In this document: piece by piece, positions 19,314-27,413 of the stretch | Position numbering within the stretch: position 1 is the first letter of the stretch | Layout: every line of letters starts with the position of its first letter | Assembly: GCA_024644515.1 (NCBI GenBank) | Contig: JAHEHN010000011.1 | Location: 1 to 52,939 of the forward strand | Reading direction: 5' to 3' | Length of the DNA: 52,939 bases | DNA from: Gammaproteobacteria bacterium | GTDB taxonomy: Bacteria > Pseudomonadota > Gammaproteobacteria > Pseudomonadales > Pseudohongiellaceae | Translations under genes and position numbers: made by a program | Notes under the pieces: generated by a model | The model's database searches: none | Seen by the model: only the letters and a program-made list of their open reading frames with translations | What the model was told of the DNA's origin: nothing

Positions 19314-20570
19314 ATGTCTGGAAACAATATCTTCTATGCCCAGTCAGGCGGTGTTACCGCAGTAATTAACGCATCAGCGTGCGGCGTCATTGAGGCCGCA
19401 AGGGCGCATCCCGAATTCGGCAAAGTCTATGCTGGTCGCAATGGCATTATCGGCGCCCTGCGTGAGGAACTCATTGATACCAGTCTTGAAAGCGAAGCCA
19501 CCATTGCGGCTCTCAGGCACACGCCAGCGGGCGCATTTGGCTCCTGCCGTTACAAACTGAAAAGCGTGAGCGAAAACCGGGCCGAGTATGAACGCCTGAT
19601 AGAGGTATTTAAAGCCCATGATATCGGCTATTTCTTCTATAACGGTGGCGGTGACTCCCAGGACACGGCGCACAAGGTGAGCCAGCTTAGCCAGGAGATT
19701 AATTACCCAATTACCTGTATCGGCATTCCCAAAACCGTCGACAACGACCTGCCTGTTACTGACAACTGTCCCGGCTTCGGCTCGGTGGCCAAATACGTGG
19801 CAGTCTCTATCAGGGAAGCCGGCCTTGATGTAGCTTCCATGTGTGAAAGCTCCACCAAAATCTTTGTCATGGAAGTGATGGGACGTCATGCCGGCTGGAT
19901 TGCCGGGGCGGCCGGACTTGCTGCCGAACAGGAAGGGGATGCCCCCCATATCATCATCTTTCCGGAAATCCCTTTTGATAAGGATGCTTTTCTTGCCAAA
20001 ACAAAAGTCTGCGTCGAAAAATATGGTTACTGCGCCATTGTGGTTTCCGAAGGCGCCCATTATGAGGACGGCAGTTTTCTCGCCGACCAGGGCACTACTG
20101 ATGCTTTCGGTCATGCCCAGCTTGGCGGAGTGGCGCCGGCTCTGGCCAATATGGTGAAAGAGGCACTGGGGTATAAATACCATTGGGCCGTCTCAGACTA
20201 CCTGCAACGTGCTGCACGTCATATTGCCTCCGCTACCGATGTGGAGCAGGCTTACGCCATGGGCAAAGCCGCTGTTGAATTTGCGCTGGCCGGTAAAAAC
20301 GCTGTGATGCCTACCGTGGTCAGGGACAGTTCTTCTCCCTACCAATGGCATATTGGTGAAGCGGCGCTGGCGGACGTGGCCAATGTTGAGAAAAAAATGC
20401 CCAGGGATTTTATTACTGAAGATGGCTTTGGGATTACCGCTGCCGCAAAGGAATATTTTGCGCCACTGATTCTCGGTGAAGATTATCCACCTTACAAAAA
20501 TGGTCTGCCAGATTATGCCCGACTGAAAAAACAGTTAATCGGGAAAAAACTGCCGGCCTGGTCAGAATAA
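19314..20570 (+). CDS. pfp: Diphosphate-dependent 6-phosphofructokinase
   Basis: A 418-residue phosphofructokinase. The phosphoryl-donor loop reads NGGGDSQDTAHK and the catalytic loop GIPKTVDNDLP. The Lys and Asp/Ser pattern is that of the PPi-dependent class, whereas ATP enzymes have GGDGS and GTIDND. MGRHAGWIAG contacts fructose 6-phosphate. It would run reversibly between fructose 6-phosphate and fructose 1,6-bisphosphate using pyrophosphate. Together with pgi at 39731 it covers upper glycolysis. A TTGGAG ribosome site precedes the ATG. Confidence 0.9.
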   Translation: MSGNNIFYAQSGGVTAVINASACGVIEAARAHPEFGKVYAGRNGIIGALREELIDTSLESEATIAALRHTPAGAFGSCRYKLKSVSENRAEYERLIEVFKAHDIGYFFYNGGGDSQDTAHKVSQLSQEINYPITCIGIPKTVDNDLPVTDNCPGFGSVAKYVAVSIREAGLDVASMCESSTKIFVMEVMGRHAGWIAGAAGLAAEQEGDAPHIIIFPEIPFDKDAFLAKTKVCVEKYGYCAIVVSEGAHYEDGSFLADQGTTDAFGHAQLGGVAPALANMVKEALGYKYHWAVSDYLQRAARHIASATDVEQAYAMGKAAVEFALAGKNAVMPTVVRDSSSPYQWHIGEAALADVANVEKKMPRDFITEDGFGITAAAKEYFAPLILGEDYPPYKNGLPDYARLKKQLIGKKLPAWSE

Positions 20571-20621
20571 AAGCACAACCAAAATAATCAGCTGGTCGGC
20601 ACAATCCGGCGGAACACAATT

Positions 20622-21500
20622 ATGCTATACGATATTTTTGCCATTATCTCGCCGGTCTTTGTGTGCGCCATGATTGGTTATACCTGGGTCAAACAGGACC
20701 ATCCTTTTGAAACCCAGTTTGTCTCTCGCCTGGTGATAAACATCGGCGCACCCTGTCTCATTTTTTCGACCTTTATGGAAATTGAGCTGGAACAGGATGC
20801 CTTTATCTCCATGGCAGGCGCAGCATTTTTAACCATGTTGATTTTTGGGCTGGTGGGTTTTGTTATCTTGCGGATTTTCAAACTGGATCAGCGTGCTTTT
20901 CTTCCCAGCCAGATTTTTCCCAATGTCGGCAATATGGGGCTGCCTCTTTGCCTGCTGGCCTTTGGTGAAGAAGGCCTGGCACTTGGCCTTACCTACTTCA
21001 CCGTTAATATTGTATTTGGCTTTACCGTCGGAATGTCTATTTCATCCGGCAAAATGTCTGGTAAGGAGCTGATGACAAACCCGATGTTCTGGACTGTCAT
21101 TGTTACCATGACACTTATGTTTTCCGGCATAAAATCACCCGCCTGGCTCTATAACACCACCAATCTGATTGGCGGCCTCACCATCCCAATGATGCTGATC
21201 GCCCTGGGTGTATCACTGGCGCAATTCAAAATCACCAGCCTGACCCGCAGCATTTCGCTGTCTGCCTTACGTCTTGGACTGGGCTTTATAACAGGCAATG
21301 TCATTGCCTCAATGATGGGACTGGAGGGCGCTGCTAAAGGGGTATTGATTATGCAATGCTCAATGCCGGTTGCCGTATTCGCCTACCTGTTTGCCATGCG
21401 TTATGACCGCCAACCGCAGGAAGTCGCAGCCACCGTCGTCATCTCCACTGTAATGTCTTTCCTGCTGTTACCCGCGCTGCTTTGGTACGTACTGCCTTAA
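20622..21500 (+). CDS. AEC family transporter
   Basis: A 292-residue integral membrane protein with about 8-10 hydrophobic helices, similar to the auxin efflux carrier (AEC) family. It has an N-terminal IISPVFVCAMIGYTWVK, a conserved FPNVGNMGLPL motif (residues about 99-109), and a NLIGGLTIPMMLIALGVSLA motif. Bacterial members move organic anions such as malate or malonate; the substrate here is unknown. It starts 51 bp after pfp on the same strand and may be co-transcribed with it. Confidence 0.86.
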   Translation: MLYDIFAIISPVFVCAMIGYTWVKQDHPFETQFVSRLVINIGAPCLIFSTFMEIELEQDAFISMAGAAFLTMLIFGLVGFVILRIFKLDQRAFLPSQIFPNVGNMGLPLCLLAFGEEGLALGLTYFTVNIVFGFTVGMSISSGKMSGKELMTNPMFWTVIVTMTLMFSGIKSPAWLYNTTNLIGGLTIPMMLIALGVSLAQFKITSLTRSISLSALRLGLGFITGNVIASMMGLEGAAKGVLIMQCSMPVAVFAYLFAMRYDRQPQEVAATVVISTVMSFLLLPALLWYVLP

Positions 21501-21503
21501 AGC

Positions 21504-21524
21504 AGTCACAAGTTTCAAGTCACA
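21504..21524 (-). repeat. Heptamer tandem repeat A, three units, inverted
   Basis: AGTCACA-AGTTTCA-AGTCACA is the reverse complement of the GYRACTT heptamer family. It lies 3 bases after the AEC gene stop. Confidence 0.75.
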
Positions 21525-21528
21525 AAAA

Positions 21529-21550
21529 AGGCGACTAAATTAGCCGCCTT
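21529..21550 (-). terminator. Hairpin terminator on the minus strand
   Basis: AAGGCG-A-CTAAATTAG-C-CGCCTT is a near-perfect palindrome. An A-run precedes it on the plus strand, so minus-strand transcripts (ribH) would meet a hairpin followed by TTTTTT. It may also slow plus-strand transcripts from the AEC gene. Confidence 0.6.
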
Positions 21551-21743
21551 GTCGGATGCGTCCCTGCGGTCCTTATCCGACCTACAGGAAACTTCGGTGT
21601 AAAAATTTCAACCCCCGTAGGTCGGAAAAGCGTAGCGTCTTCCGACATGCCACTAAGCGCAAAGAAATGTTCTAAATTAGCCTTGTCGGATGCGTCCCTG
21701 CGGTCCTTGTCGGATGCGTCCCTGCGGTCCTTATCCGACCTAC
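21551..21743. repeat. REP element cluster (GTAG type)
   Basis: Copies of a GTCGGA...TCCGACCTAC palindrome occur at 21551-21585 and 21685-21743, and a GTAGGTCGGAAAAGCG-type copy at 21617-21646. The last stretch contains a 24-bp tandem duplication of the GTCGGATGCGTCCCTGCGG unit. The GTAG head plus palindrome is the signature of REP sequences mobilised by RAYT transposases. It lies between the AEC gene and ribH. Confidence 0.85.
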
Positions 21744-21806
21744 AAAAACCATTGAAACCTGAAAGTGTGCTTGCTTGCCTCTTGTATCTTATTTCCCTAC
21801 CGCCCA

Positions 21807-21864
21807 CCTTTATCCTTTTTCCTTTATCTTTTATCCGCTCTTTCCTTTATCTTTTTTCCTTTAT
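21807..21864. repeat. Heptamer tandem repeat B
   Basis: A run of 7-bp units CCTTTAT, CCTTTTT, CCTTTAT, CTTTTAT, with further CCTTTAT units at 21844 and 21858. The second part lies within the last codons of the minus-strand ribH gene. Confidence 0.75.
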
Positions 21865-22353
21865 CTGACTTTTTACGCCACCTGCGACTTGCGACTTGCA
21901 ACTTGCAACTTGTGACTCCAACAAGGAGGCTGCAGCGTCTGCGGCCTCTCGTCCCTTAATAAGCATGTGATCAAAGAAAAATTTCTGATGCTCTGCGTTT
22001 TCCTCGTCAAATTCCTTCGGGGTTAGTACTGCTGACAACACCGGTTTTTCCAGTTCCAGCTGGACCTGCATGAGGGCACTGACTACAGACTGGGCAACAA
22101 ACTCGTGACGGTAGATACCACCATCAACAACAAAGCCAGCGGCCACGGCAATTTCATAATCACCTGAGCCAAGCAGTTGTTTGCATTTGAGGGGAATTTC
22201 AAAAGCACCCGGCAGTCTGAAGAAATCTACCTGACTTTCAGCAATTCCAAGTTCTGCCAGGCGCGCAACAAAACCTTCACGACAGCGATCAACAATATCC
22301 CAATGCCAGCCGGCCTGAATGAAAGCGATTTTTCCAGAAGAATTAGTATTCAT
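21847..22353 (-). CDS. ribH2: Type II lumazine synthase with repeat-encoded tail
   Basis: A 168-residue 6,7-dimethyl-8-ribityllumazine synthase, the penultimate step of riboflavin synthesis. GFVVDGGIYRHEFVAQSVV, PVLSAVLTPKEF and the HQKFFFDH region match type II (RibH2) enzymes such as that of Brucella rather than type I. An AAGGAG site precedes the ATG, and the FMN riboswitch lies upstream. Odd feature: about 25 C-terminal residues (from ESQVASCKSQVA on) are encoded by heptamer repeats A and B, which appear to have replaced the native 3' end. The core enzyme is complete. Confidence 0.9.
   Translation of the reverse strand: MNTNSSGKIAFIQAGWHWDIVDRCREGFVARLAELGIAESQVDFFRLPGAFEIPLKCKQLLGSGDYEIAVAAGFVVDGGIYRHEFVAQSVVSALMQVQLELEKPVLSAVLTPKEFDEENAEHQKFFFDHMLIKGREAADAAASLLESQVASCKSQVAGGVKSQIKEKR
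21884..21918 (+). repeat. Heptamer tandem repeat A inside ribH2
   Basis: Five units (GCGACTT twice, GCAACTT twice, GTGACTC) read in the plus direction, lying in the coding sequence of the minus-strand ribH2 C-terminus. Confidence 0.9.
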
Positions 22354-22393
22354 GATCTTGCTCCTTTTACTTTTCCATTCGGAGCATCGATAG

Positions 22394-22430
22394 AAAAAAA
22401 CACGCAGTGCACACAGCAGGACGCTGCATG
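22394..22430 (-). terminator. Riboswitch expression-platform terminator
   Basis: On the minus strand CATGCAG (22430-22424) pairs with CTGCGTG (22407-22401), followed at once by seven Ts. It lies between the FMN aptamer and the ribH2 ribosome site, so it is the likely FMN-responsive terminator. An alternative internal stem (GCATGCAGC with GCTGTGTGC) competes with it. Confidence 0.65.
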
Positions 22431-22463
22431 CTGTTTACAATAGATAAACAGTCCACGCGTTCA

Positions 22464-22614
22464 TTCTCTCTCATCCGGACTCTAACCGTCGGCTTTGGAA
22501 TCTCACCAAATCTGCTGACCCTGAACCAAGCAGTTCAGGCGCTCACGGGCTTATCAGCTATTACAAAAAGCTGTCTTACCGCCGGTAGGGAATTACACCC
22601 TGCCCCGAGAATTG
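22464..22614 (-). promoter_or_regulatory. FMN riboswitch (RFN element)
   Basis: The minus strand contains the conserved RFN blocks in order: TTCTCGGGGCAGGGTG, then TTCCCTACCGGCGGTA, then AGCCCGTGAGCGC, then GGTCAGCAGATTTGGTGAGA, then CCGACGGTTAGAGTCCGGATG and GAGAGAA. These form the aptamer that binds flavin mononucleotide. It sits 110 bases upstream of ribH2, with a terminator in between, indicating repression of ribH2 when FMN is plentiful. Confidence 0.95.
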
Positions 22615-22662
22615 CGCAATTCTACAATATCGGGAGCAGGAGGTCACGGAGAAGGAATCGGG

Positions 22663-22834
22663 ATAAAAGATAAAGGATAAAGGCGACCCAGTTACATAAA
22701 AGGGCAAAGTATCGGCCGGCAGAGGTGTTGATAAAGGTATCGAGATAAAAGTGATAAGTATAAGTGGAAGTTTAGCTCCCTTTATCCTTTATCCTTTATC
22801 CTTTATCCTTTATCCTTTTTCCTTTTTCCTTAAT
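22663..22834. repeat. Heptamer tandem repeat B, opposed arrays
   Basis: Three units in ATAAAGG orientation (22663-22683) face eight perfect units in CCTTTAT/CCTTTTT/CCTTAAT orientation (22779-22834). The arrays are inverted to each other and could pair in a transcript. They fill the gap between the riboswitch leader and the pdxH stop. Confidence 0.85.
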
Positions 22835-22841
22835 CCGCCCT

Positions 22842-23480
22842 TCAAGGCGCAAGGCGCTGAACTTCCCACTCTCCATCACCCTGCAGCCTGTATTCAAAAC
22901 GATCATGTAGACGATGTTCACCACCCTGCCAGAATTCTATTTCGTGGGGTCTGACGCGGATACCACCCCAGAAATCCGGCAATGGTACTTCCCCTTCTGA
23001 AAACTTTTCCTTCATGTGGGCAAGTTGAGTCATCAGGAAGTCCCGTGAAGAAATTTTTCGGCTCTGGTCCGAGGCCCAGGCTGCCAGCTGGCTGTCGCGG
23101 GGGCGCGAAAGAAAGTATTTGAGGGATTCCGCAGCTGAAATTTTTTCCGCACGACCACAGACCTTGACCTGGCGTTCGAGAGCATTCCAGGGAAACAATA
23201 GACTGACCCGGTTATTCTCCGCGATCTCATCAGCCTTGCGACTGCCGTAGTTGGTATAAAAAACAAAGCCGTCATCATCCAGATGTTTCAACAGAACAAT
23301 TCGCTGGGATGGCTGCCCCTCGGCAGAAACCGTACTGACGACCATTGCGGTAGGGTCGATCAAATCAGATTCCACCACCTGGTTCAGCCAGGTTTCAAAT
23401 TGTGTCAACGGATTGTCATGCAGATCGTCGCGGCGCAAACCGCCCTGCACATACTCGCGCCTGAAATTTTTAATATCCAT
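22842..23480 (-). CDS. pdxH: Pyridoxamine 5'-phosphate oxidase
   Basis: A 212-residue FMN-dependent oxidase making pyridoxal 5'-phosphate from pyridoxine or pyridoxamine phosphate in the cytoplasm. [30 protein letters not shown] binds FMN and substrate. WASDQSRKI, the [20 protein letters not shown] block and the C-terminal RLAP are diagnostic. Length is close to the E. coli enzyme (218). It lies next to the FMN-riboswitch gene ribH2 on the same strand. The gap between them holds repeats and the riboswitch, so they are not one simple operon. Confidence 0.95.
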   Translation of the reverse strand: MDIKNFRREYVQGGLRRDDLHDNPLTQFETWLNQVVESDLIDPTAMVVSTVSAEGQPSQRIVLLKHLDDDGFVFYTNYGSRKADEIAENNRVSLLFPWNALERQVKVCGRAEKISAAESLKYFLSRPRDSQLAAWASDQSRKISSRDFLMTQLAHMKEKFSEGEVPLPDFWGGIRVRPHEIEFWQGGEHRLHDRFEYRLQGDGEWEVQRLAP

Positions 23481-23497
23481 TGCTGATTTAATCCACG

Positions 23498-24106
23498 CTA
23501 GAACTGGAAGCGTTCATCATAGATGCGCTTGTCGAATTCAAAGGTACGCCAGGCTTTGTGACCGGTACCGTAATCGAAATAACCACGTCCGTGTTTCTTG
23601 TTGGCCGCCCACTTACCTACATATAAAGTGCCATCTTCCCAGCGGTATGTGCCTTCACCATAGAACACATCATTTTTGAATTCGCCGGAATAATTTTCTG
23701 TAGTGTTCTTAAGCGTGTTTTCCGTAAATCGTCCCTCACGGTAATTTTCCACATGAAAAGCCTGCATGCCCACGCCATTGCGACGATCATTGCGCCAGTT
23801 ACCCAAATAGACATCGCCTTTTTCATTCCACAAAGTACCGCGACCATGTTTCTTGCCATTCATGAAGCGACCTTCATAAATTTCGCCTTCATCATTGAAG
23901 GTCAATCGGCCAAAGCCATGGAATTTGCCATTCACAAAATCTCCGCGATAGGTTCGCAGACCTCGCTGGGTTTCTTCCACAAGGGTTCCATTGCCATTAA
24001 TACAATCACCGCTGATACAGCCCAGCTCATTTTTCTTTGCTGCCTCGGCGCTAACGGTAAAAAACAATGTAAACAGAATCACAGCCCAGTAATTTGAATG
24101 GCGCAT
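23498..24106 (-). CDS. Secreted MORN-repeat protein
   Basis: A 202-residue protein from ATG 24106, which has AAGGAG 6 bases upstream and leads into a signal peptide ([20 protein letters not shown]). The mature part has about five MORN repeats of roughly 23 residues: [56 protein letters not shown], and [18 protein letters not shown] repeats form elongated beta sheets that bind lipids or proteins. Two Cys (CISGDC) near the mature N-terminus may form a disulfide. The role is unknown. It lies 17 bp upstream of pdxH on the same strand. Confidence 0.85.
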   Translation of the reverse strand: MRHSNYWAVILFTLFFTVSAEAAKKNELGCISGDCINGNGTLVEETQRGLRTYRGDFVNGKFHGFGRLTFNDEGEIYEGRFMNGKKHGRGTLWNEKGDVYLGNWRNDRRNGVGMQAFHVENYREGRFTENTLKNTTENYSGEFKNDVFYGEGTYRWEDGTLYVGKWAANKKHGRGYFDYGTGHKAWRTFEFDKRIYDERFQF

Positions 24107-24314
24107 GTCTGCTCCTTTTCCTCTGACTATTTTATTCTTTAGTGGATTCATAACTTGATTAATGGCGATTGTAGCGAATATTTCAAGGCGGGCCTAATCA
24201 GGGCCTGTGATACTGCAGTTTTATCAGTCCGGGACTATCGCAGATTACGTTCAGAGCAGGGAGCTGGATTGGTGCGCCCGGTCAATCACTTACTGACAGA
24301 TAGAATTGCGGGGG

Positions 24315-25058
24315 TTACCAGTAATTCTCTGCAGTAATTTGCCCCGGCTTGCGTCTGAGATTTTTTGCAAAACCACGAGCTTTCAATAATTCGGCTGAAT
24401 CTTTCACCATATCCGGGTTTCCGCATAGCATAACCTGGGAATGCGCCACATCCAGTTTCAGGTTAACCGCTTCCTCAAGGCTACCATCTTCAATGGCGGC
24501 AGGAATACGCCCCTGAATGGTACCTTCCACCTGCTCACGGCTGATAAAGCCCTGAAAACCAAAGCGCTCGCCGTATTTATCTCTCAGCGCCATGATCAGA
24601 TCCAGATACTGCATATCACTCTGACTTCTGACGCCCTGAACCAGAATTACTGTCTCATAGGTATCCCAGGGCTGGTCTGTCTTCAGAATCGATAAAAAAG
24701 GGGCAATGCCTGTGCCGGTTCCAATCATCCACAGGTCACGGGACTGAGGCACCTCATCGAGAATAAAGAAACCGTTGGCCGGATTCTTGACCAGGATGGT
24801 ATCACCCGATTGCAGGGAGTACATGGCATTGGAAAGTACGCCCCCGTTAGCTGTGTAAAAGAAAAACTCCAGTGGTTTTTCATGGGGCGCACTGAGACAG
24901 GAATAAGGCCGGGCAACATGCTCTCCCTCAATATCCAGAGCCAGGCTAAAAAATTGCCCCGCCTTGAAAGGAGAGACATCAGCTTCAATTTTTAGTGAGA
25001 ACAGGCTTTCCGTCCAGTGAATATTCTCAACAACCTTGCCTTCCAACCAGTCTGACAT
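24315..25058 (-). CDS. fpr: Ferredoxin/flavodoxin--NADP+ reductase
   Basis: A 247-residue FAD enzyme from ATG 25058, with AAGGAAA upstream and the E. coli Fpr length. FAD-binding RPYSCLSAPHEKPLEFFFY, the NADP-binding GTGTGIAPFLSIL, VMLCGNPDMV, and the C-terminal GQITAENYW mark Fpr. It passes electrons between NADPH and ferredoxin or flavodoxin in the cytoplasm, often in oxidative stress defence. A longer frame to 25208 only reads into intergenic repeat DNA. Confidence 0.92.
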   Translation of the reverse strand: MSDWLEGKVVENIHWTESLFSLKIEADVSPFKAGQFFSLALDIEGEHVARPYSCLSAPHEKPLEFFFYTANGGVLSNAMYSLQSGDTILVKNPANGFFILDEVPQSRDLWMIGTGTGIAPFLSILKTDQPWDTYETVILVQGVRSQSDMQYLDLIMALRDKYGERFGFQGFISREQVEGTIQGRIPAAIEDGSLEEAVNLKLDVAHSQVMLCGNPDMVKDSAELLKARGFAKNLRRKPGQITAENYW

Positions 25059-25114
25059 AAAAATTTCCTTCGAATTATTTCTTCCTGCAAGCTTACCATC
25101 ACATCCACCAGCGA

Positions 25115-25394
25115 TGAAGGTAAAACAGAAAACAGGCGCTTTATGTAGTTCGGAAAAGCGCAGCGTCTTTCGACACGATTCGCATAAAATCCCATGCAGG
25201 CTTAGCACCCACGTCGGAGGCGGCTTGCAGCCTTGTCCGACCTACAACTACTGCCGAATAAAGGTAAATGCAGAATGCCTTGCTGTACTTTATGTAGGTC
25301 GGAAAAGCGCAGCGTCTTCCGACACGACACGCACAAAATCCAATGCAGGCTAAACACCCGCGTCGGAGGCGGCTTGCAGCCTTGTCCGACCTAC
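25115..25394. repeat. Tandem duplication of a REP doublet (149-bp period)
   Basis: Two 101-bp units at 25145-25245 and 25294-25394 are nearly identical. Each starts GTAG(G/T)TCGGAAAAGCGCAG and ends GCCTTGTCCGACCTAC, so the REP palindromes are in inverted orientation around a spacer (a BIME-like doublet). Similarity extends into the preceding ~30 bp, so the whole 149-bp segment was duplicated. It lies between fpr and the dehydrogenase gene. Confidence 0.88.
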
Positions 25395-25513
25395 GCCTGT
25401 TTCAGGAAATCCCCATCCCTGAGTTGTTCCTCCAGCCATCCTCTTGCATCCTGCATCCTGTCTCCTGCATCATTTCCACTGTCTCCGGCATCCGCCATCT
25501 GGTCACTTTTTTT

Positions 25514-25541
25514 CCTTTATCCTTTTTCCTTTATCATTTTT
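25514..25541 (+). repeat. Heptamer tandem repeat B, four units
   Basis: CCTTTAT-CCTTTTT-CCTTTAT-CATTTTT, in the same gap as the REP doublets and 80 bases before the dehydrogenase start. The rest of the 560-bp gap (25059-25621) shows no gene. Confidence 0.8.
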
Positions 25542-25621
25542 CATGCCTCTGTTTTTCTCCTTGTATCTTGTCTTCGTTTTAGTATTCTTGCCAGGTGAAT
25601 TAACCAAAGCAGGAATTTCTT

Positions 25622-26491
25622 ATGAGTTCTAAAGTCGCTTTCATTGGCCTGGGCGTAATGGGCTTTCCCATGGCCGGCCATCTTGCCAACGCCGGGCATG
25701 TTGTCACTGTTTATAATCGGACTGCTGAAAAAGCACAGAAATGGAAAGACACTTACCCGGGAGAAACAGCCGCAACCCCTGCCGAGGCCGCCGCTGATGC
25801 GGATTTTATTTTCACCTGTGTCGGTAATGATGATGACCTCAGAGCCGTAACCATTGGCGACAATGGGGCTTTTAAGACAGTTAAAGCCGGCGCCGTTTTT
25901 ATAGATAACACCACCACATCGGCAATTGTTGCCCGCGAACTTGAAGAGATTGCACGCAGCAAGGGCTTTGCCTTCCTTGATGCGCCGGTGTCAGGCGGCC
26001 AGGCTGGAGCTGAAAATGGAAAATTGACAGTGATGATGGGAGGCGATGAGAGCGCTTTTGAGAAAGCCCTGCCAGTAATCGAAAGCTTTGCAGCCAGTGT
26101 TAAATTATTGGGGCCTTCCGGTTATGGCCAGCTTACCAAGATGGTTAATCAGATTTGTATTGCCGGCCTGGTGCAGGCACTTTCCGAAGGCATTCATTTC
26201 GCCCAACATGCCGGACTCGATGTGGAAAAAGTCATTGGCGTTATCAGCAAGGGAGCAGCGCAATCCTGGCAAATGGAAAACCGTTACATGACCATGATGA
26301 ATAATGAATTTGATTTTGGCTTTGCCGTGGACTGGATGCGCAAGGATCTGGGCATCGCCATGGAGGAAGCTGGAAAGAATGGTGCCTCGCTGCCAATCAC
26401 CAAAATAGTGGATGGTTTTTATGAAGAGATTCAGCAAATGGGCGGTAAGCGCTGGGATACTTCATCACTTATTGCGCGCCTTGAAAAATAG
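25622..26491 (+). CDS. Beta-hydroxyacid dehydrogenase (HIBADH family)
   Basis: A 289-residue NAD(P)-dependent enzyme of the 3-hydroxyisobutyrate / tartronate semialdehyde reductase family. It shows a Rossmann GLGVMGFPMAGHLANAGH (residues 9-26), an NRT loop that suggests NADPH preference, substrate loop DAPVSGGQAGAENGKL, and catalytic Lys in GYGQLTKMVNQ (near 172). Exact substrate cannot be read; GarR/GlxR-like or succinate semialdehyde reductase roles are options. An AGGAA ribosome site precedes the ATG. It is monocistronic. Confidence 0.87.
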   Translation: MSSKVAFIGLGVMGFPMAGHLANAGHVVTVYNRTAEKAQKWKDTYPGETAATPAEAAADADFIFTCVGNDDDLRAVTIGDNGAFKTVKAGAVFIDNTTTSAIVARELEEIARSKGFAFLDAPVSGGQAGAENGKLTVMMGGDESAFEKALPVIESFAASVKLLGPSGYGQLTKMVNQICIAGLVQALSEGIHFAQHAGLDVEKVIGVISKGAAQSWQMENRYMTMMNNEFDFGFAVDWMRKDLGIAMEEAGKNGASLPITKIVDGFYEEIQQMGGKRWDTSSLIARLEK

Positions 26492-26609
26492 CTAAAAAAA
26501 ATATTTAAAAACGAAATGATGGATTGAACAAATTGGCGTACAGAATATTGACGCCTATTTATTTTATGTTTACAGTCAATGCAGTGTAAGTAATACATGA
26601 AGTGAGTTG

Positions 26610-27185
26610 ATGATTTCAGACGATAGTCACACCCATATACTAAGACTCAATATTGCTGGCCATCCTGTGGAATGGTTAACCTGGCAGGAAGCCACTACCC
26701 TCTACGCCAGAGATCTTGTTACCTGGACTCTTGGCGACACTGTGCGCACCGTCGTCGGTGGCATCTCCAGACTTTCCGGTAATCGCTCAAAAATTGATCT
26801 GCACAGTATCGTCGCCTGTAACGGGGAACTACACCACGCCCAGTCGAAAAAACCCGCCCTGAACAATAGAATCCTGTTTCGTCGTGACCAGAATCTGTGT
26901 ATGTACTGCGGTAAGGAATTCAGTGACAAGGAACTGAGTTGTGACCATATCCTGCCCACCTCTCGCGGTGGCGCGAATACCTGGGTAAATGTCGTTGCGG
27001 CCTGTAAACGCTGCAATCACTACAAACAAAACAGAACACCGGAAGAAGCTCACATGGAGCTCATCGCCCTGCCCTTTGAGCCCAACGCCGCCGAATACCT
27101 CGCGCTGGTCAACAGCAAACGTATCCGCTCCGACCAGATGGAATTCCTGAAGTCACAGTTCTCCAAAAACTGCAGACTACAATAA
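26610..27185 (+). CDS. HNH endonuclease family protein
   Basis: A 191-residue protein. The C-terminal half is an HNH nuclease with a structural zinc site: C97-x2-C100 and C132-x2-C135, the His-metal motif CDHILPTSRGG (111-121), Asn127, and a final CNH. The N-terminal 80 residues (PVEWLTWQEATTLYARDLV) are typical of stand-alone chromosomal HNH proteins found in many proteobacteria. No intron, toxin or restriction partner is adjacent. The target is unknown. Confidence 0.85.
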   Translation: MISDDSHTHILRLNIAGHPVEWLTWQEATTLYARDLVTWTLGDTVRTVVGGISRLSGNRSKIDLHSIVACNGELHHAQSKKPALNNRILFRRDQNLCMYCGKEFSDKELSCDHILPTSRGGANTWVNVVAACKRCNHYKQNRTPEEAHMELIALPFEPNAAEYLALVNSKRIRSDQMEFLKSQFSKNCRLQ

Positions 27186-27413
27186 GTCCCTTTCCAGCTT
27201 CGCCAATCTGCCTTTCAATACCAGTTAGTAAAAATATTTTTGTTTTTTAGTTTTTTCAAAAGCTGAAATTTTGGTAGCGTCACGAGCGATGCAAGATTGA
27301 GGCGCTTTTGCGCGCAGGGAAGGAGCGTATGATAATACGTGACTGACTGAGCACAAAAGCAACGATAAGATTTTGAGCGCAGTAGCTACTGCACATCAAT
27401 GTCCAGAAATTTC

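Noticed and set aside
22779-22834. CRISPR-like array
   Set aside because: Units are contiguous 7-mers with no spacers, and no cas genes are present.
24315-25208. A longer fpr protein of 297 residues
   Set aside because: The extra 50 codons read through REP-containing intergenic DNA. The ATG at 25058 has a ribosome site and gives the usual family length.
25115-25394. CRISPR or insertion-sequence ends
   Set aside because: Only two units with the GTAG palindrome of REP elements, no spacers of uniform size and no transposase inside.
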